Translations under genes and position numbers: made by a program | Shown here: positions 46,920 to 59,049 of the stretch, piece after piece | Layout of the letters: every line of letters begins with the position of its first letter | Numbering within the stretch: the first letter of the stretch is position 1 | Assembly (NCBI RefSeq): GCF_045679555.1 | Contig: NC_092087.1 | Coordinates: 89,302,966-89,366,965 of the forward strand | Source of the DNA: Salvelinus alpinus | Taxonomy: Eukaryota; Chordata; Actinopteri; Salmoniformes; Salmonidae | Reading direction: 5' to 3' | Length of the DNA stretch: 64,000 nt | Notes under the pieces: generated by a model | What the model was told of the DNA's origin: nothing | Databases searched by the model: none | Seen by the model: only the letters and a program-made list of their open reading frames with translations

Positions 46920-49900
46920 GTAAAGGGTTGATTGGCTTATTCCCGTTTAGGTAACGGAATGAGAGCTTCACTCAGAATATTGTTGCTCCCCAGTGCTTTA
47001 TTCCCGCAGCCAAAACAGCAACGTTCCGTGTGCAGGTCTCTCATTCCTTTATCTCACTGTATAAGGGCACAAGGCGAGACACAGATGCAGACACCGGTGG
47101 CAGATGGTTTAAGTCTTTGATATTTTTTTGAACAATCCAAAAGGGGTACAGAGTGGCAGGCAGGATCGAGGTCAGGGCAGGCAGAACGGTCAGGCAGGCA
47201 GGTACGGAGTCCAGAAAACAGGCAAGGGTCAAAACCGGGAGGACTAGAAAAAGGAGAATAGCAAAAGAAGTACGGGAACAACACATACAAGACGAACTGG
47301 CACAGAGAGACAGGAAACACAGGGATATATACACTGGCACAGAGAGACAGGAAACACAGGATATATACACTGGTACAGAGAGACAGGAAACACAGGGATA
47401 TATACACTGGTACAGAGAGACAGGAAACACAGGGATATATACACTGGCACAGAGAGACAGGAAACACAGGATATATACACTGGTACAGAGAGACAGGAAA
47501 CACAGGGATATATACACTGGTACAGAGAGACAGGAAACACAGGGATATATACACTGGCACAGAGAGACAGGAAACACAGGGATATATACACTGGTACAGA
47601 GAGACAGGAAACACAGGGATATATACACTGGCACAGAGAGACAGGAAACACAGGGATATATACACTGGTACAGAGAGACAGGAAACACAGGGATATATAC
47701 ACTGGTACAGAGAGACAGGAAACACAGGGATATATACACTGGTACAGAGAGACAGGAAACACAGGGATATATACACTGGTACAGAGAGACAGGAAACACA
47801 GGGATATATACACTGGTACAGAGAGACAGGAAACACAGGGATATATACACTGGCACAGAGAGACAGGAAACACAGGGATATATACACTGGCACAGAGAGA
47901 CAGGAAACACAGGGATATATACACTGGTACAGAGAGACAGGAAACACAGGGATATATACACTGGTACAGAGAGACAGCAAACACAGGGATATATACACTG
48001 GTACAGAGAGACAGGAAACACAGGGATATATACACTGGTACAGAGAGACAGGAAACACAGGGATATATACACTGGTACAGAGAGACAGGAAACACAGGGA
48101 TATATACACTGGTACAGAGAGACAGGAAACACAGGGATATATACACTGGTACAGAGAGACAGGAAACACAGGGATATATACACTGGTACAGAGAGACAGG
48201 AAACACAGGGATATATACACTGGCACAGAGAGACAGGAAACACAGGGATATATACACTGGTACAGAGAGACAGGAAACACAGGGATATATACACCAGGGA
48301 TAATAAGCGACACCTGTTGGGGGTGGAGACAATCACAAGAACAGGTGAACCAGATCAGGGTGTGACACACTGTATTCATTATTTTAGCCTTATTCTCAAG
48401 TTCAGGATGTAGATATCACCCTCGTTCTCTTTATTGCCAGAGTTTCAACTCTGGAGAGAGAGACATTGGGTTGCATGCAAAATGGCTTCCTAATGATTGT
48501 ATAGTGCACTACCTTTGACCAGAGCCCAGGGATATCATACGTTTTCATGGGGGGGGGGGTTGTTTTCGCAGGTGTGATTGTTGCCAAATCTATCCAGTTT
48601 AGCTGTGGGGGCACACAGTGTCCAGTGGGACAGGACTGTATCAGTGTTGGTGGAACACTTCGCTGTGCAGACCCCTGCCAGAACTACACCGCACTGAATG
48701 ACGACTGGCGTTCCACCACCAACAACAACAACCAGGTTAATGGGGGCTTACACTGTGACCAGAGCATCAACTTTCAGGGCTGGTATCGCCTGTTCCTGGG
48801 GCACACCAGCGTTCAGATGCCAGAAAGGTGTGTGGAGATTAACATGTGTGGAACCCACGCCCCCCTGTGGCTCACGGATCCCCATCCCCAGCTGTCAGAC
48901 AGGGTGGTTCAGAGGGGTGTCTGTGGGAGCTGGTCTGGTAACTGCTGCTTCTTCAAAGAAACTCCCATCCATGTCAAAGCCTGCTATGGAAACTACTATG
49001 TCTACAAGTTGGTTCCTGCAACAGGCTGCCACTTGGCCTACTGTGCAGGTATGTACCATCATAATGTCCTTGTCACTGTTTCTTAAAGACATTAAGAATG
49101 TTCCAAGGTGTCCAATTCACTCTCTGAACCCAGAACCAAGTCTCTGTATATATATTGACAGTATGTCAAGAGAGACTTTAGACACTCCACAACGGTTGCG
49201 TAAACATTTTTGTGCAACTCAGCTGTGGTTTCACAACCGTAGTGTTGTACATCAGTCGTATAACCTGAGTGTGTCCTAGTCACAGCAAATCCATGAACCC
49301 TCCTCCCCTCTGCTGTTCCAGACGTCAACACCAAGGTGTGTTCTACCTGTAGAGATGATGACACCTGTAGGAGTGAGGATAAGATCACCTGGAGGTGTGA
49401 GAGGAAAGGTGAGTGTTAAGAAAAACACATCGTACTCCTCAGTGATTGATTGACTTATTGGGGAAAAGATGCACTGAGTTACAGACCGGGGGTCAAATCC
49501 ATTTCCAACGTTTTCCAACTTCTGATGGAATACATACAACACTGAGAAAACAACACAGCATATAGTCAATAAATAACTACAACAAATAGATGCAGGAATA
49601 TGAAAATACAGTCAACCTGTTCTGATCCGTTCATTTTGTCCTCATGGACATGAATAAATCTATTATCATTATCAACAAAAACTCTAACAGCTAAGATGGC
49701 CTCGGGAGCCAGACCTGTGCCTTCACTTTTCTGATGTAGCAGAGGCATTAATGCAGTCACATTAAGAGCTACTCAACTTTGTCCAAAGATGAACTCTGAC
49801 CTATCCTTTAACCCCCCGGGACTGGGACAGTTTGATAGGCAGTGGGAGACTATTCCACAACAGAATACCAGTGTAGTGGAGGAACGTGTTCCTGCAGCAC

Positions 49901-52464
49901 TATTCGCTCTTGACACCTGGCTGACATCATTTTGTATTCTCTTGTTTTTCTCTCTTCCTCTCTTTCATTCTTTCTCTACTCCCCCTCTCTATCTACCTTT
50001 TATAACAGCCCCTACACCTACACCACCTCGGATAACTGTTACCACCACCAATCCTCCTATCATGGCCCCAGAGGTGGTGTGTGGGCAGAGCATGATACAG
50101 GTGGGTCTAAACAGGGCTAACCTGAGGGCCGCTGGTCTGAACGCTTCCACAGCTCACCTGGCCGACTCTAGGTGCTCCGCCCACGAGGATCGTAACGGCA
50201 CGGTGTGGTACCAGGTGGAGCGCAGGGAGGGACGCTGTGGAAACACTCTGGAGGTGAGAACACGTTACCTCAATGTCTGACTGGAGGTTGTTCAACACTG
50301 GAAGAGTTTAGACTATAACTGATCCTTAATGTTAGTAGGTCTGTGTATAAGACCTTAATGTTAGTAGGTCTGTGTATAAGACCTTAATGTTAGTAGGTCT
50401 GTGTATAAGACCTTAATGTTAGTAGGTCTGTGTATAAGACCTTAATGTTAGTAGGTCTGTGTATAAGACCTTAATGTTAGTAGGTCTGTGTATAAGACCT
50501 GAGTATTAATTTAACTGTGAACACTTTTCTTCTATTTCAGACTAACACCACCCATGCTGTCTACTCCAACAGCTTATTTGTTTATCCAGTAGATGGGAGG
50601 AACGACTCTCTCTCCCGACCCGTGAGCTTTCCTCTCTCCTGTGTCTATCCTCTGGGGACAGAGAGCAGTCTGAATGTGGCCATCAGACCCTACCTACTGT
50701 GAGAAAATACACAGAATGTTTATTAAGTTTATTCTGACAGAACAGTCATTACGAAATCAAACTGTTTTCGAATAATTCTGTCTTCTGGTTTCCAATTGAA
50801 GATATTGTTATACATGAAACACCTACATGAAGATATATAATAAGTGTTTGGAAGTCTTAAGGGGGGCTCCCGGGTGGAGCAGCGGTCTAAGCAGGGCTAG
50901 AGGCGTCACTGCAGACACCCTGTTTCAAATCCAGGCTGTATCACAACCGGCTGTGATTGGGAGTCCCATAGGGTGGCGCACAATTGTCCCAGCGTCGTCC
51001 GTGTTTGGCTGGTGTAGGCCGTCATTGTAAATAAGAATTTGTTCTTAACTGACTTGCCTAGTTAAATAAAGGTTCAATAATAAAAGATTTGTTCACACGT
51101 TTTTTTGTAATAACTTTGATATCTGAAGTTATCAAACTGTCTAATATCTGATGTCATTTGGCTTCATGTTCACCTCTTGATAGGAATAGTCGTGGAGCTG
51201 TTGGAGTCGGTGCCAAGGCCAGAGCCTCCATGTTTCTGTATCGTAACTCAAACTACACAGAGTCTTACCCAGCTGGTGAAGTCCTCCTGCCGATTGGTTC
51301 CACTCTGCGCGTGGGCGTGTCCGTAGAGGAGTCCGGGATGGAGCGTTTTGTTGTTGTTCTAAGGGACTGCTATGCCAACCAATCCCCCAACCCTGATAAT
51401 CTCCCGCGGACCTACATGATTCAGGACAGGTCCATGACTCTATTCATCAGCTGTTTGCATGTCTATGTGTGTTTGTTTTGTGTGTGAAGTATGGTATGTT
51501 TGTTGCTGTGTACGGTCTGTGTAGCCGTGCATGCCTTGAACCCTTTGCTGTTTCTTGGCTCTTCTCCCAGGTGTCCTACAAATCGTACCCAGGTGACCGT
51601 GGAGGAAAGCGGCTCGTCCCTCAGGGCTCGCTTCTCTGCTGCGTTGCAGGTGGACTACCGTTACTTCTTCCTGCACTGCAGCCTCAGCCTGTGTGACCAG
51701 AGGAGCTCCTCCTGCACTCCAGTGAGTCCTCAACTCCTCCACAGTCTCTCTCTGACTCTTTGACTTTTGTGTTTAGTCTCTATGATGCAGTGCTAGGTCT
51801 CTCTGACGTAGTGCTTGGTCTCTCTGACGTAGTGGTTGGTCTCTCTGACGTAGTGCTTGGTCTCTCTGACGTAGTGGTTGGTCTCTCTGACGTAGTGGTT
51901 GGTCTCTCTGACGTAGTGCTTGGTCTCTCTGACGTAGTGGTTGGTCTCTCTGACGTAGTGCTTGGTCTCTCTGACGTAATGGTTGGTCTCTCTGACTTAG
52001 TGGTTGGTCTCTCTGACGTAGTGGTTGGTCTCTTTCTCTCTACAGGTGTGCTCTGGAAGGAAATCTCGCTCTGTGTCTGATACTGTCCTCCTCAAGCCCA
52101 TAGCCATCGGGCCAATCAGCTGTGAGTATTTCATTCAAGTTTAGTTCATAAGGTAATATACCACCTAGGCTTTAGGCAATAAGTAGCTGACTGCTGTCGC
52201 CAAGCTGTGTTTTAGCGACCACCTGCTGGGTGCCAGAGAACGGTGGCTATTTCACAGATTCAACATGTAGATTCTTTGGGAAATGATCAGGAAAATGATG
52301 GTCTGGTCAGAGGAACTGTCGTTCTGGTGTGTTTCCTCTCTAACAGTCAGATTCTCTTTGGCCCCCAGGGGCCCAGAGCCTGGAGTGAGCCTTGGGACCC
52401 CCAGCATATGACGGATGGCAGGGGGCCAGAGTCTGGAGTGAGCCTTGGGACCCCCAGCATATGA
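46856..52464 (+). CDS. uromodulin/GP2-like secreted D8C-ZP protein
   Basis: Exons in compatible phase: 46856-46919 (signal peptide), 48572-49048 (D8C), 49322-49408 (Cys-rich linker), 50009-50253 (ZP-N), 50541-50698, 51184-51429, 51571-51721 (ZP-C) and 52046-52121 (cleavage-site exon). A last exon lies between about 52345 and 52464, where two acceptors (after CTAACAG or GCCCCCAG) are possible. The D8C and ZP modules are those of uromodulin, GP2 and OIT3: the protein is secreted or released at the surface, and ZP domains polymerise into filaments that, in uromodulin and GP2, trap bacteria through glycans. A dibasic RKSR in the cleavage-site exon fits the furin-type processing site, followed by a hydrophobic VLLKPIAIGPI. 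I see no frameshift. Exact orthology is not determinable here. Confidence 0.85.
47050..48372 (-). repeat. retroelement-like repeat carrying a 37-bp array
   Basis: On the minus strand it opens TGTGACACCCTGATCTG and runs through CTCCACCCCCAACAGGTGTC, words I associate with a common salmonid retroelement leader, and continues after the array (about 47050-47290). The 37-bp array at 47285-48295 (about 27 units, TATATACACTGGTACAGAGA) sits inside it. Frames of over 400 codons on both strands are by-products of the repeat. It fills most of intron 1 of the uromodulin-like gene. Confidence 0.6.
48572..49048 (+). CDS. D8C-domain exon
   Basis: One hundred fifty-nine codons. Landmarks: CGGTQCPVGQDCISVGGTLR, CADPCQNYTALNDDWR, FQGWYRLFLGHTSVQMPERC, MCGTHAPLWLTDPHPQLSD, VCGSWSGNCCFFKETPIHVK and YYVYKL. 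These Cys-rich segments are the D8C pattern of uromodulin/GP2/OIT3. Both degenerate copies stop matching after the HPQL(S/L)D segment. Confidence 0.9.
49322..49408 (+). CDS. Cys-rich linker exon
   Basis: Twenty-nine codons (VCSTCRDDDTCRSED ... TWRCERK) with five cysteines, between the D8C and ZP modules. In phase with both neighbours. Confidence 0.75.
49409..50008. other. intron 3, no other feature
   Basis: No gene, RNA or clear transposon seen; a long CT-rich tract precedes the next acceptor. Confidence 0.6.
50009..50253 (+). CDS. ZP-N exon
   Basis: A Thr/Pro-rich lead (APTPTPPRITVTTTN) is followed by the ZP start (VVCGQSMIQVGLNRANLRAA, LADSRCSAHED, GTVWYQVERREGRCGN), giving the conserved early ZP cysteines. 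Confidence 0.85.
50330..50505. repeat. 29-bp intronic tandem repeat
   Basis: Six near-identical units of GACCTTAATGTTAGTAGGTC then TGTGTATAA. Confidence 0.95.
50541..50698 (+). CDS. ZP exon, parent of the 26-bp minisatellite
   Basis: It encodes TNTTHAVYSNSLFVYP and FPLSCVYPLGTESSLNVAIR. The bases at 50551-50575 are the likely seed of the arrays at 38460 and 41240. Confidence 0.85.
50861..51085 (+). repeat. HpaI-type SINE in an intron
   Basis: Head GGAGCAGCGGTCTAAG and GTTTCAAATCCAGGCTGTAT, body GTGATTGGGAGTCCCATAGG, tail ACTTGCCTAGTTAAATAAAG. Single tail unit, not expanded. Confidence 0.9.
51184..51721 (+). CDS. two ZP-C exons
   Basis: 51184-51429 encodes ARASMFLYRNSNYTESYPAG, GSTLRVGVSVEESG and VVLRDCYANQSPNPDN. 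51571-51721 encodes CPTNRTQVTVEESG, VDYRYFFLHCSLSLCDQRSS and SCTP. Cys spacing fits the second half of a ZP domain. Confidence 0.85.
51785..52035. repeat. 21-bp intronic tandem repeat
   Basis: About 12 units of GGTCTCTCTGACGTAGTG type just before the cleavage-site exon. The unit is a multiple of three, so a GLSDVV-repeat frame is open, but it lies between a good donor and a good acceptor. Confidence 0.9.
52046..52121 (+). CDS. ZP cleavage-site exon
   Basis: It encodes VCSGRKSRSVSDTVLLKPIA. The RKSR fits a furin-type site, and the hydrophobic stretch after it fits the external hydrophobic patch that holds ZP proteins inactive until cleavage. Confidence 0.75.
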
Positions 52465-52841
52465 AGGATGGGTTCCCTCCTGCACTACTCCCCTGATCTC
52501 CATCCCAACCTACAGCCCAGTGTAACTTTCAAGGGCACAGAAATACTTTGATTCTAGTAATGAATTTCTGCACTACAGTGTGATTTCATTGTACTGTGTA
52601 TGCTGTATACACATAGACTTGCATTGTTGTAGGACTGATCATTTCCTCAAATCATTGCAAGTTCCAACCAAACCTGAGTTGCTGTGTGTGTATGTTCAGA
52701 TTCTAAGTAATGAATTGATGCACTACAGTGTGATTTCATTGTACTGCGTATGTTGTATACACATAGACTTGCATTGTTTTAGGACTGATCATTTCCCCAA
52801 ACCTGAGTTGCTGTGTGTGTATGCTGTGATTTGATGATGTC

Positions 52842-52847
52842 AATAAA
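52842..52847 (+). terminator. likely poly(A) signal of the uromodulin-like gene
   Basis: AATAAA followed within 40 bp by T/GT-rich sequence. It lies about 380 bp after the last candidate stop. Two near-repeats (about 52555-52650 and 52705-52800) precede it. Confidence 0.5.
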
Positions 52848-53004
52848 TAACTCTGTATGATGATGCTCATTGTCTATTGATTGTCTATTTAACAGGTTGT
52901 AAACATAGAAATAAACATGTCTATATTTATTGTAAGGCAGGTTAAACACATATTTACAAAAGGCAGAACAACGGGGGACTAATTGACCATAGAGGATTTT
53001 GGGA

Positions 53005-53220
53005 AAACTGGCTAAACTTTTTAAAGACAAGTGACATTCATGATATGTATTTAGTTAATGTACTGAACACTTCCTAGGTTGTTTTACCAAAGCAGGAAGA
53101 CTGATTGGTGTATTGAAATAGTGCTGTTTAAGTTCCGCTGTAGAAGAACACAATGAAATACTTCAGAATGACCATGACAGTCTGAGTAGTAGTTTATGAT
53201 GCTCCTTTCTTATGACTCCA
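53005..53220 (+). repeat. 3' flank shared with the degenerate copies
   Basis: It matches 39040-39260 and 41735-41960 (for example GAATGACCATGACAGTCTGA). It fixes where the degenerate copies rejoin normal downstream sequence. Confidence 0.85.
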
Positions 53221-55408
53221 TTGTTACTGTTGGTTGAGGACCTTCCACCTCTCTCCATTGTTACTGTTGGTTGAGGACCTTCCACTTCTCTCCATTGTTA
53301 CTGTTGGTTGAGGACCTTCCACTTCTCTCCATTGTTACTGTTGGTTGAGGACCTTCCACCTCTCTCCATTGTTACTGTTGGTTGAGGACCTTCCACCTCT
53401 CTCCATTGTTACTGTTGGTTGAGGACCTTCCTCCTCTCTCCATTGTTACTGTTGGTTGAGGACCTTCCACCTCTCTCCATTGTTACTGTTGGTTGAGGAC
53501 CTTCCACTTCTCTTCATTGTTACTGTTGGTTGAGGACCTTCCACCTCTCTCCATTGTTACTGTTGGTTGAGGACCTTCCACCTCTCTCCATTGTTACTGT
53601 TGGTTGAGGACCTTCCTCCTCTCTCCATTGTTACTGTTGGTTGAGGACCTTCCACTTCTCTCCATTGTTACTGTTGGTTGAGGACCTTCCACCTCTCTCC
53701 ATTGTTATTGTTGGTTGAGGACCTTCCTCCTCTCTCCATTGTTACTGTTGGTTGAGGACCTTCCACTTCTCTCCATTGTTACTGTTGGTTGAGGACCTTC
53801 CACCTCTCTCCATTGTTACTGTTGGTTGAGGACCTTCCACCTCTCTCCATTGTTACTGTTGGTTGAGGACCTTCCACCTCTCTCCATTGTTACTGTTGGT
53901 TGAGGACCTTCCATTTCTCTCCATTGTTACTGTTGGTTGAGGACCTTCCACCTCTCTCCATTGTTACTGTTGGTTGAGGACCTTCCATTTCTCTCCATTG
54001 TTACTGTTGGTTGAGGACCTTCCACCTCTCTCCATTGTTACTGTTGGTTGAGGACCTTCCACTTCTCTCCATTGTTACTGTTGGTTGAGGACCTTCCTCT
54101 TCTCTCCATTGTTACTGTTGGTTGAGGACCTTCCACCTCTCACCATTGTTACTGTTGGTTGAGGACCGTCCATGTCTCTCCATTGTTACTGTTGGTTGAG
54201 GACCTTCCACCTCTCTCCATTGTTACTGTTGGTTGAGGACCTTCCACCTCTCTCCATTGTTACTGTTGGTTGAGGACCTTCCACTTCTCTCCATTGTTAC
54301 TGTTGGTTGAGGACCTTCCACCTCTCTTCATTGTAACTGTTGGTTGAGGACCTTCCACCTCTCTCCATTGTTACTGTTGGTTGAGGACCTTCCACCTCTC
54401 TCCATTGTTACTGTTGGTTGAGGACCTTCCACCTCTCTCCATTGTTACTGTTGGTTGAGGACCTTCCACCTCTCTCCATTGTTACTGTTGGTTGAGGACC
54501 TTCCACCTCTCTCCATTGTTACTGTTGGTTGAGGACCTTCCACCTCTCTCCATTGTTACTGTTGGTTGAGGACCTTCCACCTCTCTCCATTGTTACTGTT
54601 GGTTGAGGACCTTCCACCTCTCTCCATTGTTACTGTTGGTTGAGGACCTTCCACCTCTCTCCATTGTTACTGTTGGTTGAGGACCTTCCACCTCTCTCCA
54701 TTGTTACTGTTGGTTGAGGACCGTCCATGTCTCTCCATTGTTACTGTTGGTTGAGGACCTTCCACCTCTCTCCATTGTTACTGTTGGTTGAGGACCTTCC
54801 ACCTCTCTCCATTGTTACTGTTGGTTGAGGACCTTCCACTTCTCTCCATTGTTACTGTTGGTTGAGGACCTTCCACCTCTCTTCATTGTAACTGTTGGTT
54901 GAGGACCTTCCACCTCTCTCCATTGTTACTGTTGGTTGAGGACCTTCCACCTCTCTCCATTGTTACTGTTGGTTGAGGACCTTCCACCTCTCTCCATTGT
55001 TACTGTTGGTTGAGGACCTTCCACCTCTCTCCATTGTTACTGTTGGTTGAGGACCTTCCACCTCTCTCCATTGTTACTGTTGGTTGAGGACCTTCCACCT
55101 CTCTCCATTGTTACTGTTGGTTGAGGACCTTCCACCTCTCTCCATTGTTACTGTTGGTTGAGGACCTTCCACCTCTCTCCATTGTTACTGTTGGTTGAGG
55201 ACCTTCCACCTCTCTCCATTGTTACTGTTGGTTGAGGACCTTCCACCTCTCTCCATTGTTATTGTTGGTTGAGGACCTTCCACTTCTCTCCATTGTTACT
55301 GTTGGTTGAGGACCTTCCACCTCTCTCCATTGTTACTGTTGGTTGAGGACCTTCCACTTCTCTTCATTGTTACTGTTGGTTGAGGACCTTCCATTTCTCT
55401 CCATTGTT
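53216..55408. repeat. 37-bp minisatellite with higher-order structure
   Basis: About 59 units contain TTACTGTTGGTTGAGGACCT. Rare variants recur exactly 555 bp apart (CCGTCCATG at 54166 and 54721; TTGTAACTG at 54331 and 54886), so a 15-unit block was duplicated. Two units of it reappear at 60225-60291. Confidence 0.97.
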
Positions 55409-55829
55409 ACAGTAAACTCAATGTGGGTGTTGCCTTCAGGCCCCTGTGCTGGGGCTGGGATTCAATCCAATTCAACACACGACAACATACATGAAAAGAT
55501 AGCTGCTCTATAACACGCCTTGGACTGAATCCAGGTGTGTGTGTGCGTGCGTGCGCGCGTGCTTATGGCAGAGTGTGTGTTTGTTTGTGTGTGTCCTATT
55601 TCCTAACTCAGTTGTGAATTTATTTAATCTGACCACTAAGATTAACCAGTAGGCTACATTTTATGAGGTTTTTGAGAATGGACCAGCGGATTGTTTGTAC
55701 AGCATAAGATAAGAGTTGCTTGCGTAACTGACTAATGACAATTACACACGTTTATAGACACTGTGTGTGTGTGAACGTGTGAGAGAAAGGGCGAGAGAGA
55801 GCCTGCGTGCCTGTGTGTGTGAGAGAGTG

Positions 55830-55861
<32 letters not shown>

Positions 55862-55965
55862 AGAGTGTGTGTGTGTTTGTGCGTAAATGGATTGTGAGCA
55901 CAACTCAGAAGATTATCATGGGAAGATATTGAGTTCTCCAATAAAATGTAACTTGTTATCAGTGA
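55409..55965. other. non-coding with GT and GA microsatellites
   Basis: GT-rich tracts near 55535-55595 and 55760-55880 mixed with GAGA runs. No gene seen. Confidence 0.75.
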
Positions 55966-58130
55966 CAGCATCTTTCCAGGGGGTGTACTGGTACATCAAG
56001 CTGCCTCACCCTACAGAGACAGGAGACAGACTAGTGTCCTGTCCAGGGGGTGTACTGGTACATCAAGCTGCCTCACACCACAGAAACAGGAGACAGACTA
56101 TTGTCCTGTCCAGTGGGTGTACTGGTACATCAAGCTGCCTCACGCTACAGAAACAGTGTCCTGTCCAGGGGGTGTACTGGTACATCAAGCTGCCTCACCC
56201 CACAGAAACAGGAGACAGACTAGTGTCCTGTCCAGTGGGTGTACTGGTACATCAAGCTGCCTCACCCTACAGAGACAGGAGATAGACTAGTGTCATGTCC
56301 AGGGGGTGTACTGATACATCAAGCTGCCTCACCCTACAGAAACAGGAGATAGACTAGTGTCCTGTCCAGGGGTCATACTGGTACATCAAGCTGCCTCACC
56401 CTACAGAAACAGGAGACAGACTAGTGTCCTGTCCAGAGGGTGTACTGGTACATCAAGCTGCCTCACCCTACAGAAACAGGAGATAGACTAGTGTCCTGTC
56501 CAGGGGTCATACTGGTACATCAAGCTGCCTCACCCTACAGAAACAGGAGACAGACTAGTGTCCTGTCCAGAGGGTGTACTGGTACATCAAGCTGCCTCAC
56601 CCTACAGAGACAGGAGATAGACTAGTGTCCTGTCCAGGGGGTGTACTGATACATCAAGCTGCCTCACCCTACAGAAACAGGAGATAGACTAGTGTCCTGT
56701 CCAGGGGTCATACTGGTACATCAAGCTGCCTCACCCTACAGAAACAGGAGATAGACTAGTGTCCTGTCCAGGGGGTGTACTGTACATCAAGCTGCCTCAC
56801 CATACAGAAACAGGAGATAGACTAGTGTCCTGTCCAGGGGGTGTACTGTACATCATGCTGCCTCACCCTACAGTAACAGGAGATAGACTAGTGTCCTGTC
56901 CAGGGGGTGTACTGGTACATCAAGCTGCCTCACCATACAGAAACAGGAGATAGACTAGTGTCCTGTCCAGGGGGTGTACTGTACATCAAGCTGCCTCACC
57001 ATACAGAAACAGGAGATAGACTAGTGTCCTGTCCAGGGGGTGTACTGGTACATCAAGCTGCCTCACCCTACAGAGACAGGAGATAGACTAGTGTCCTGTC
57101 CAGGGGGTGTACTGGTACATCAAGCTGCCTCACCCTACAGAAACAGGAGATAGACTAGTGTCCTGTCCAGGGGGTGTACTGATACATCAAGCTGCCTCAC
57201 CCTACAGAAACAGGAGATAGACTAGTGTCCTGTCCAGAGGGTGTACTGGTACATCAAGCTGCCTCACCTTACAGAAACAGGAGATAGACTAGTGTCCTGT
57301 CCAGGGGTCATACTGGTACATCAAGCTGCCTCACCCTACAGAAACAGGAGATAGACTAGTGTCCTGTCCAGGGGTCATACTGGTACATCAAGCTGCCTCA
57401 CCCTACAGAAACAGGAGATAGACTAGTGTCCTGTCCAGGGGTCATACTGGTACATCAAGCTGCCTCACCCTACAGAGACAGGAGACAGACTAGTGTCCTG
57501 TCCAGTGGGTGTACTGGTACATCAAGCTGCCTCACCCTACAGAGACAGGAGATAGACTAGTGTCCTGTCCAGTGGGTGTACTGGTACATCAAGGTGCCTC
57601 ACCCTACAGTAACAGGAGATAGACTAGTGTCCTGTCCAGGGGGTGTACTGGTACATCAAGGTGCCTCACCCTACAGAAACAGGAGATAGACTAGTGTCCT
57701 GTCCAGAGGGTGTACTGGTACATCAAGCTGCCTCACTACAGTAACAGGAGATAGACCAGTGTCCTGTCCAGGGGGTGTGCTGGTACATCAAGCTGCCTCA
57801 CTACAGTAACAGGAGATAGACTAGTGTCCTGTCCAGGGGGTGTACTGGTACATCAAGCTGCCTCACCCTACAGAAACAGGAGACAGACTAGTGTCCTGTC
57901 CAGTGGGTGTACTGGTACATCAAGGTGCCTCACCCTACAGTAACAGGAGATAGACTAGTGTCCTGTCCAGGGGGTGTGCTGGTACATCAAGCTGCCTCAC
58001 CCTACAGAAACAGGAGATAGACCAGTGTCCTGTCCAGGGGGTGTACTGGTACATCAAGCTGCCTCACTACAGTAACAGGAGATAGACCAGTGTCCTGTCC
58101 AGGGGGTGTACTGGTACATCAAGCTGCCTC
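55966..58130. repeat. 67-bp minisatellite
   Basis: About 32 units contain GTACTGGTACATCAAGCTGC and CAGGAGATAGACTAGTGTCC. Subtypes (GGGGTCATACTGG, TGTACTGTACATC, AAGGTGCCTC) are interspersed, which implies repeated local shuffling. Confidence 0.95.
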
Positions 58131-58137
58131 ACACCAC

Positions 58138-58338
58138 TCATTGTTTCTCAATCCTGGTCCTGGGGACCAAAAGGGGTATACATTGTTGTGTTTACCGTAG
58201 CACTCACAACTTCATTCCACTAATCAACATCATCATCATCATTATCAAGCATTCGATTTCAGTCAGGTGTGTTAGTACAGGGGCGAAACCAAAAACGTGC
58301 CTCTCTTTGGATCCCTAAGACCAGGATTGGGAAACACC
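58138..58338. mobile_element. short inverted-repeat element (MITE-like)
   Basis: The left end TTTCTCAATCCTGGTCCTGG is mirrored by TAAGACCAGGATTGGGAAAC at the right. The interior has short CAT repeats and no ORF. Confidence 0.55.
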
Positions 58339-58379
58339 TGGGCTACAGAAAGAGGAAATCAAAATGGGCTTTTTGGTCT

Positions 58380-58850
58380 TCATTTAAAGTTATGGTTAGG
58401 CATAAAGTAAGCAGTGTGGTTAAGGTTAGGGTTAGGGTTAGGCATAAAGTAAGCAGTGTGGTTAAGGTTAAGGTTAGGGTTAGGGTTAGGGTTAGGGTTA
58501 GGGTTAGGGTTAAGTTTAGGGTTAGGGTTAGGGTTAGGGTTAGGCTTTTTGGTCTTCATTTAAAGTTATGGTTAGGCATAAAGTAAGCAGTGTGGTTAAG
58601 GTTAGGCATAAAGTAAGCAGTGTGGTTAAGGTTAGGCATAAAGTAAGCAGTGTGGTTATGGTTAGGCACAAAGTAAGCAGTGTGGTTAAGGTTAGGCATA
58701 AAGTAAGCAGTGTGGTTATGGTTAGGCATAAAGTAAGCAGTGTGGTTAAGGTTAGGCATAAAGTAAGCAGTGTGGTTATGGTTAGGCATAAAGTAAGCAG
58801 TGTGGTTAAGGTTAGGCATAAAGTAAGCAGTGTGGTTAAGGTTAGGTTGA
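58380..58850. repeat. 30-bp minisatellite with embedded telomere-like run
   Basis: About 11 units contain GGCATAAAGTAAGCAGTGTG. At 58468-58544 it passes into TTAGGG units, with TTTAGG/TTAAGT interruptions, then returns to the 30-bp unit. Confidence 0.93.
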
Positions 58851-59049
58851 AAATCAGATTATAAGAAGAAACATTTTTAAAATAGGCGGGGCTTCTGACT
58901 TTACCACTTGCCCACATAATAACGACCGATAGGCTCCTGCCCAATGGGCCCTTCTGGCTCCGACCAGTATGACCTATTATCATGACTTATTATCAATGAC
59001 AGACCAACATAACACAATCTCTGAGTGATGAGCTCATTAGTTCAGCTCC

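Noticed and set aside
47041-48412. Open frames of 360-440 codons on both strands
   Set aside because: They are produced by a 37-bp array without stops; three frames and both strands are open over the same units, and the region is inside intron 1 of the uromodulin-like gene.
51760-52080. GLSDVV repeat protein
   Set aside because: The 21-bp repeat lies between a ZP exon donor and the next acceptor, so it is intronic.
58468-58544. True chromosome end
   Set aside because: The TTAGGG run is short, interrupted, and flanked on both sides by ordinary sequence.
58269-58983. Repeat ORFs over 58.3-59.0 kb
   Set aside because: They arise from the 30-bp and TTAGGG repeats.
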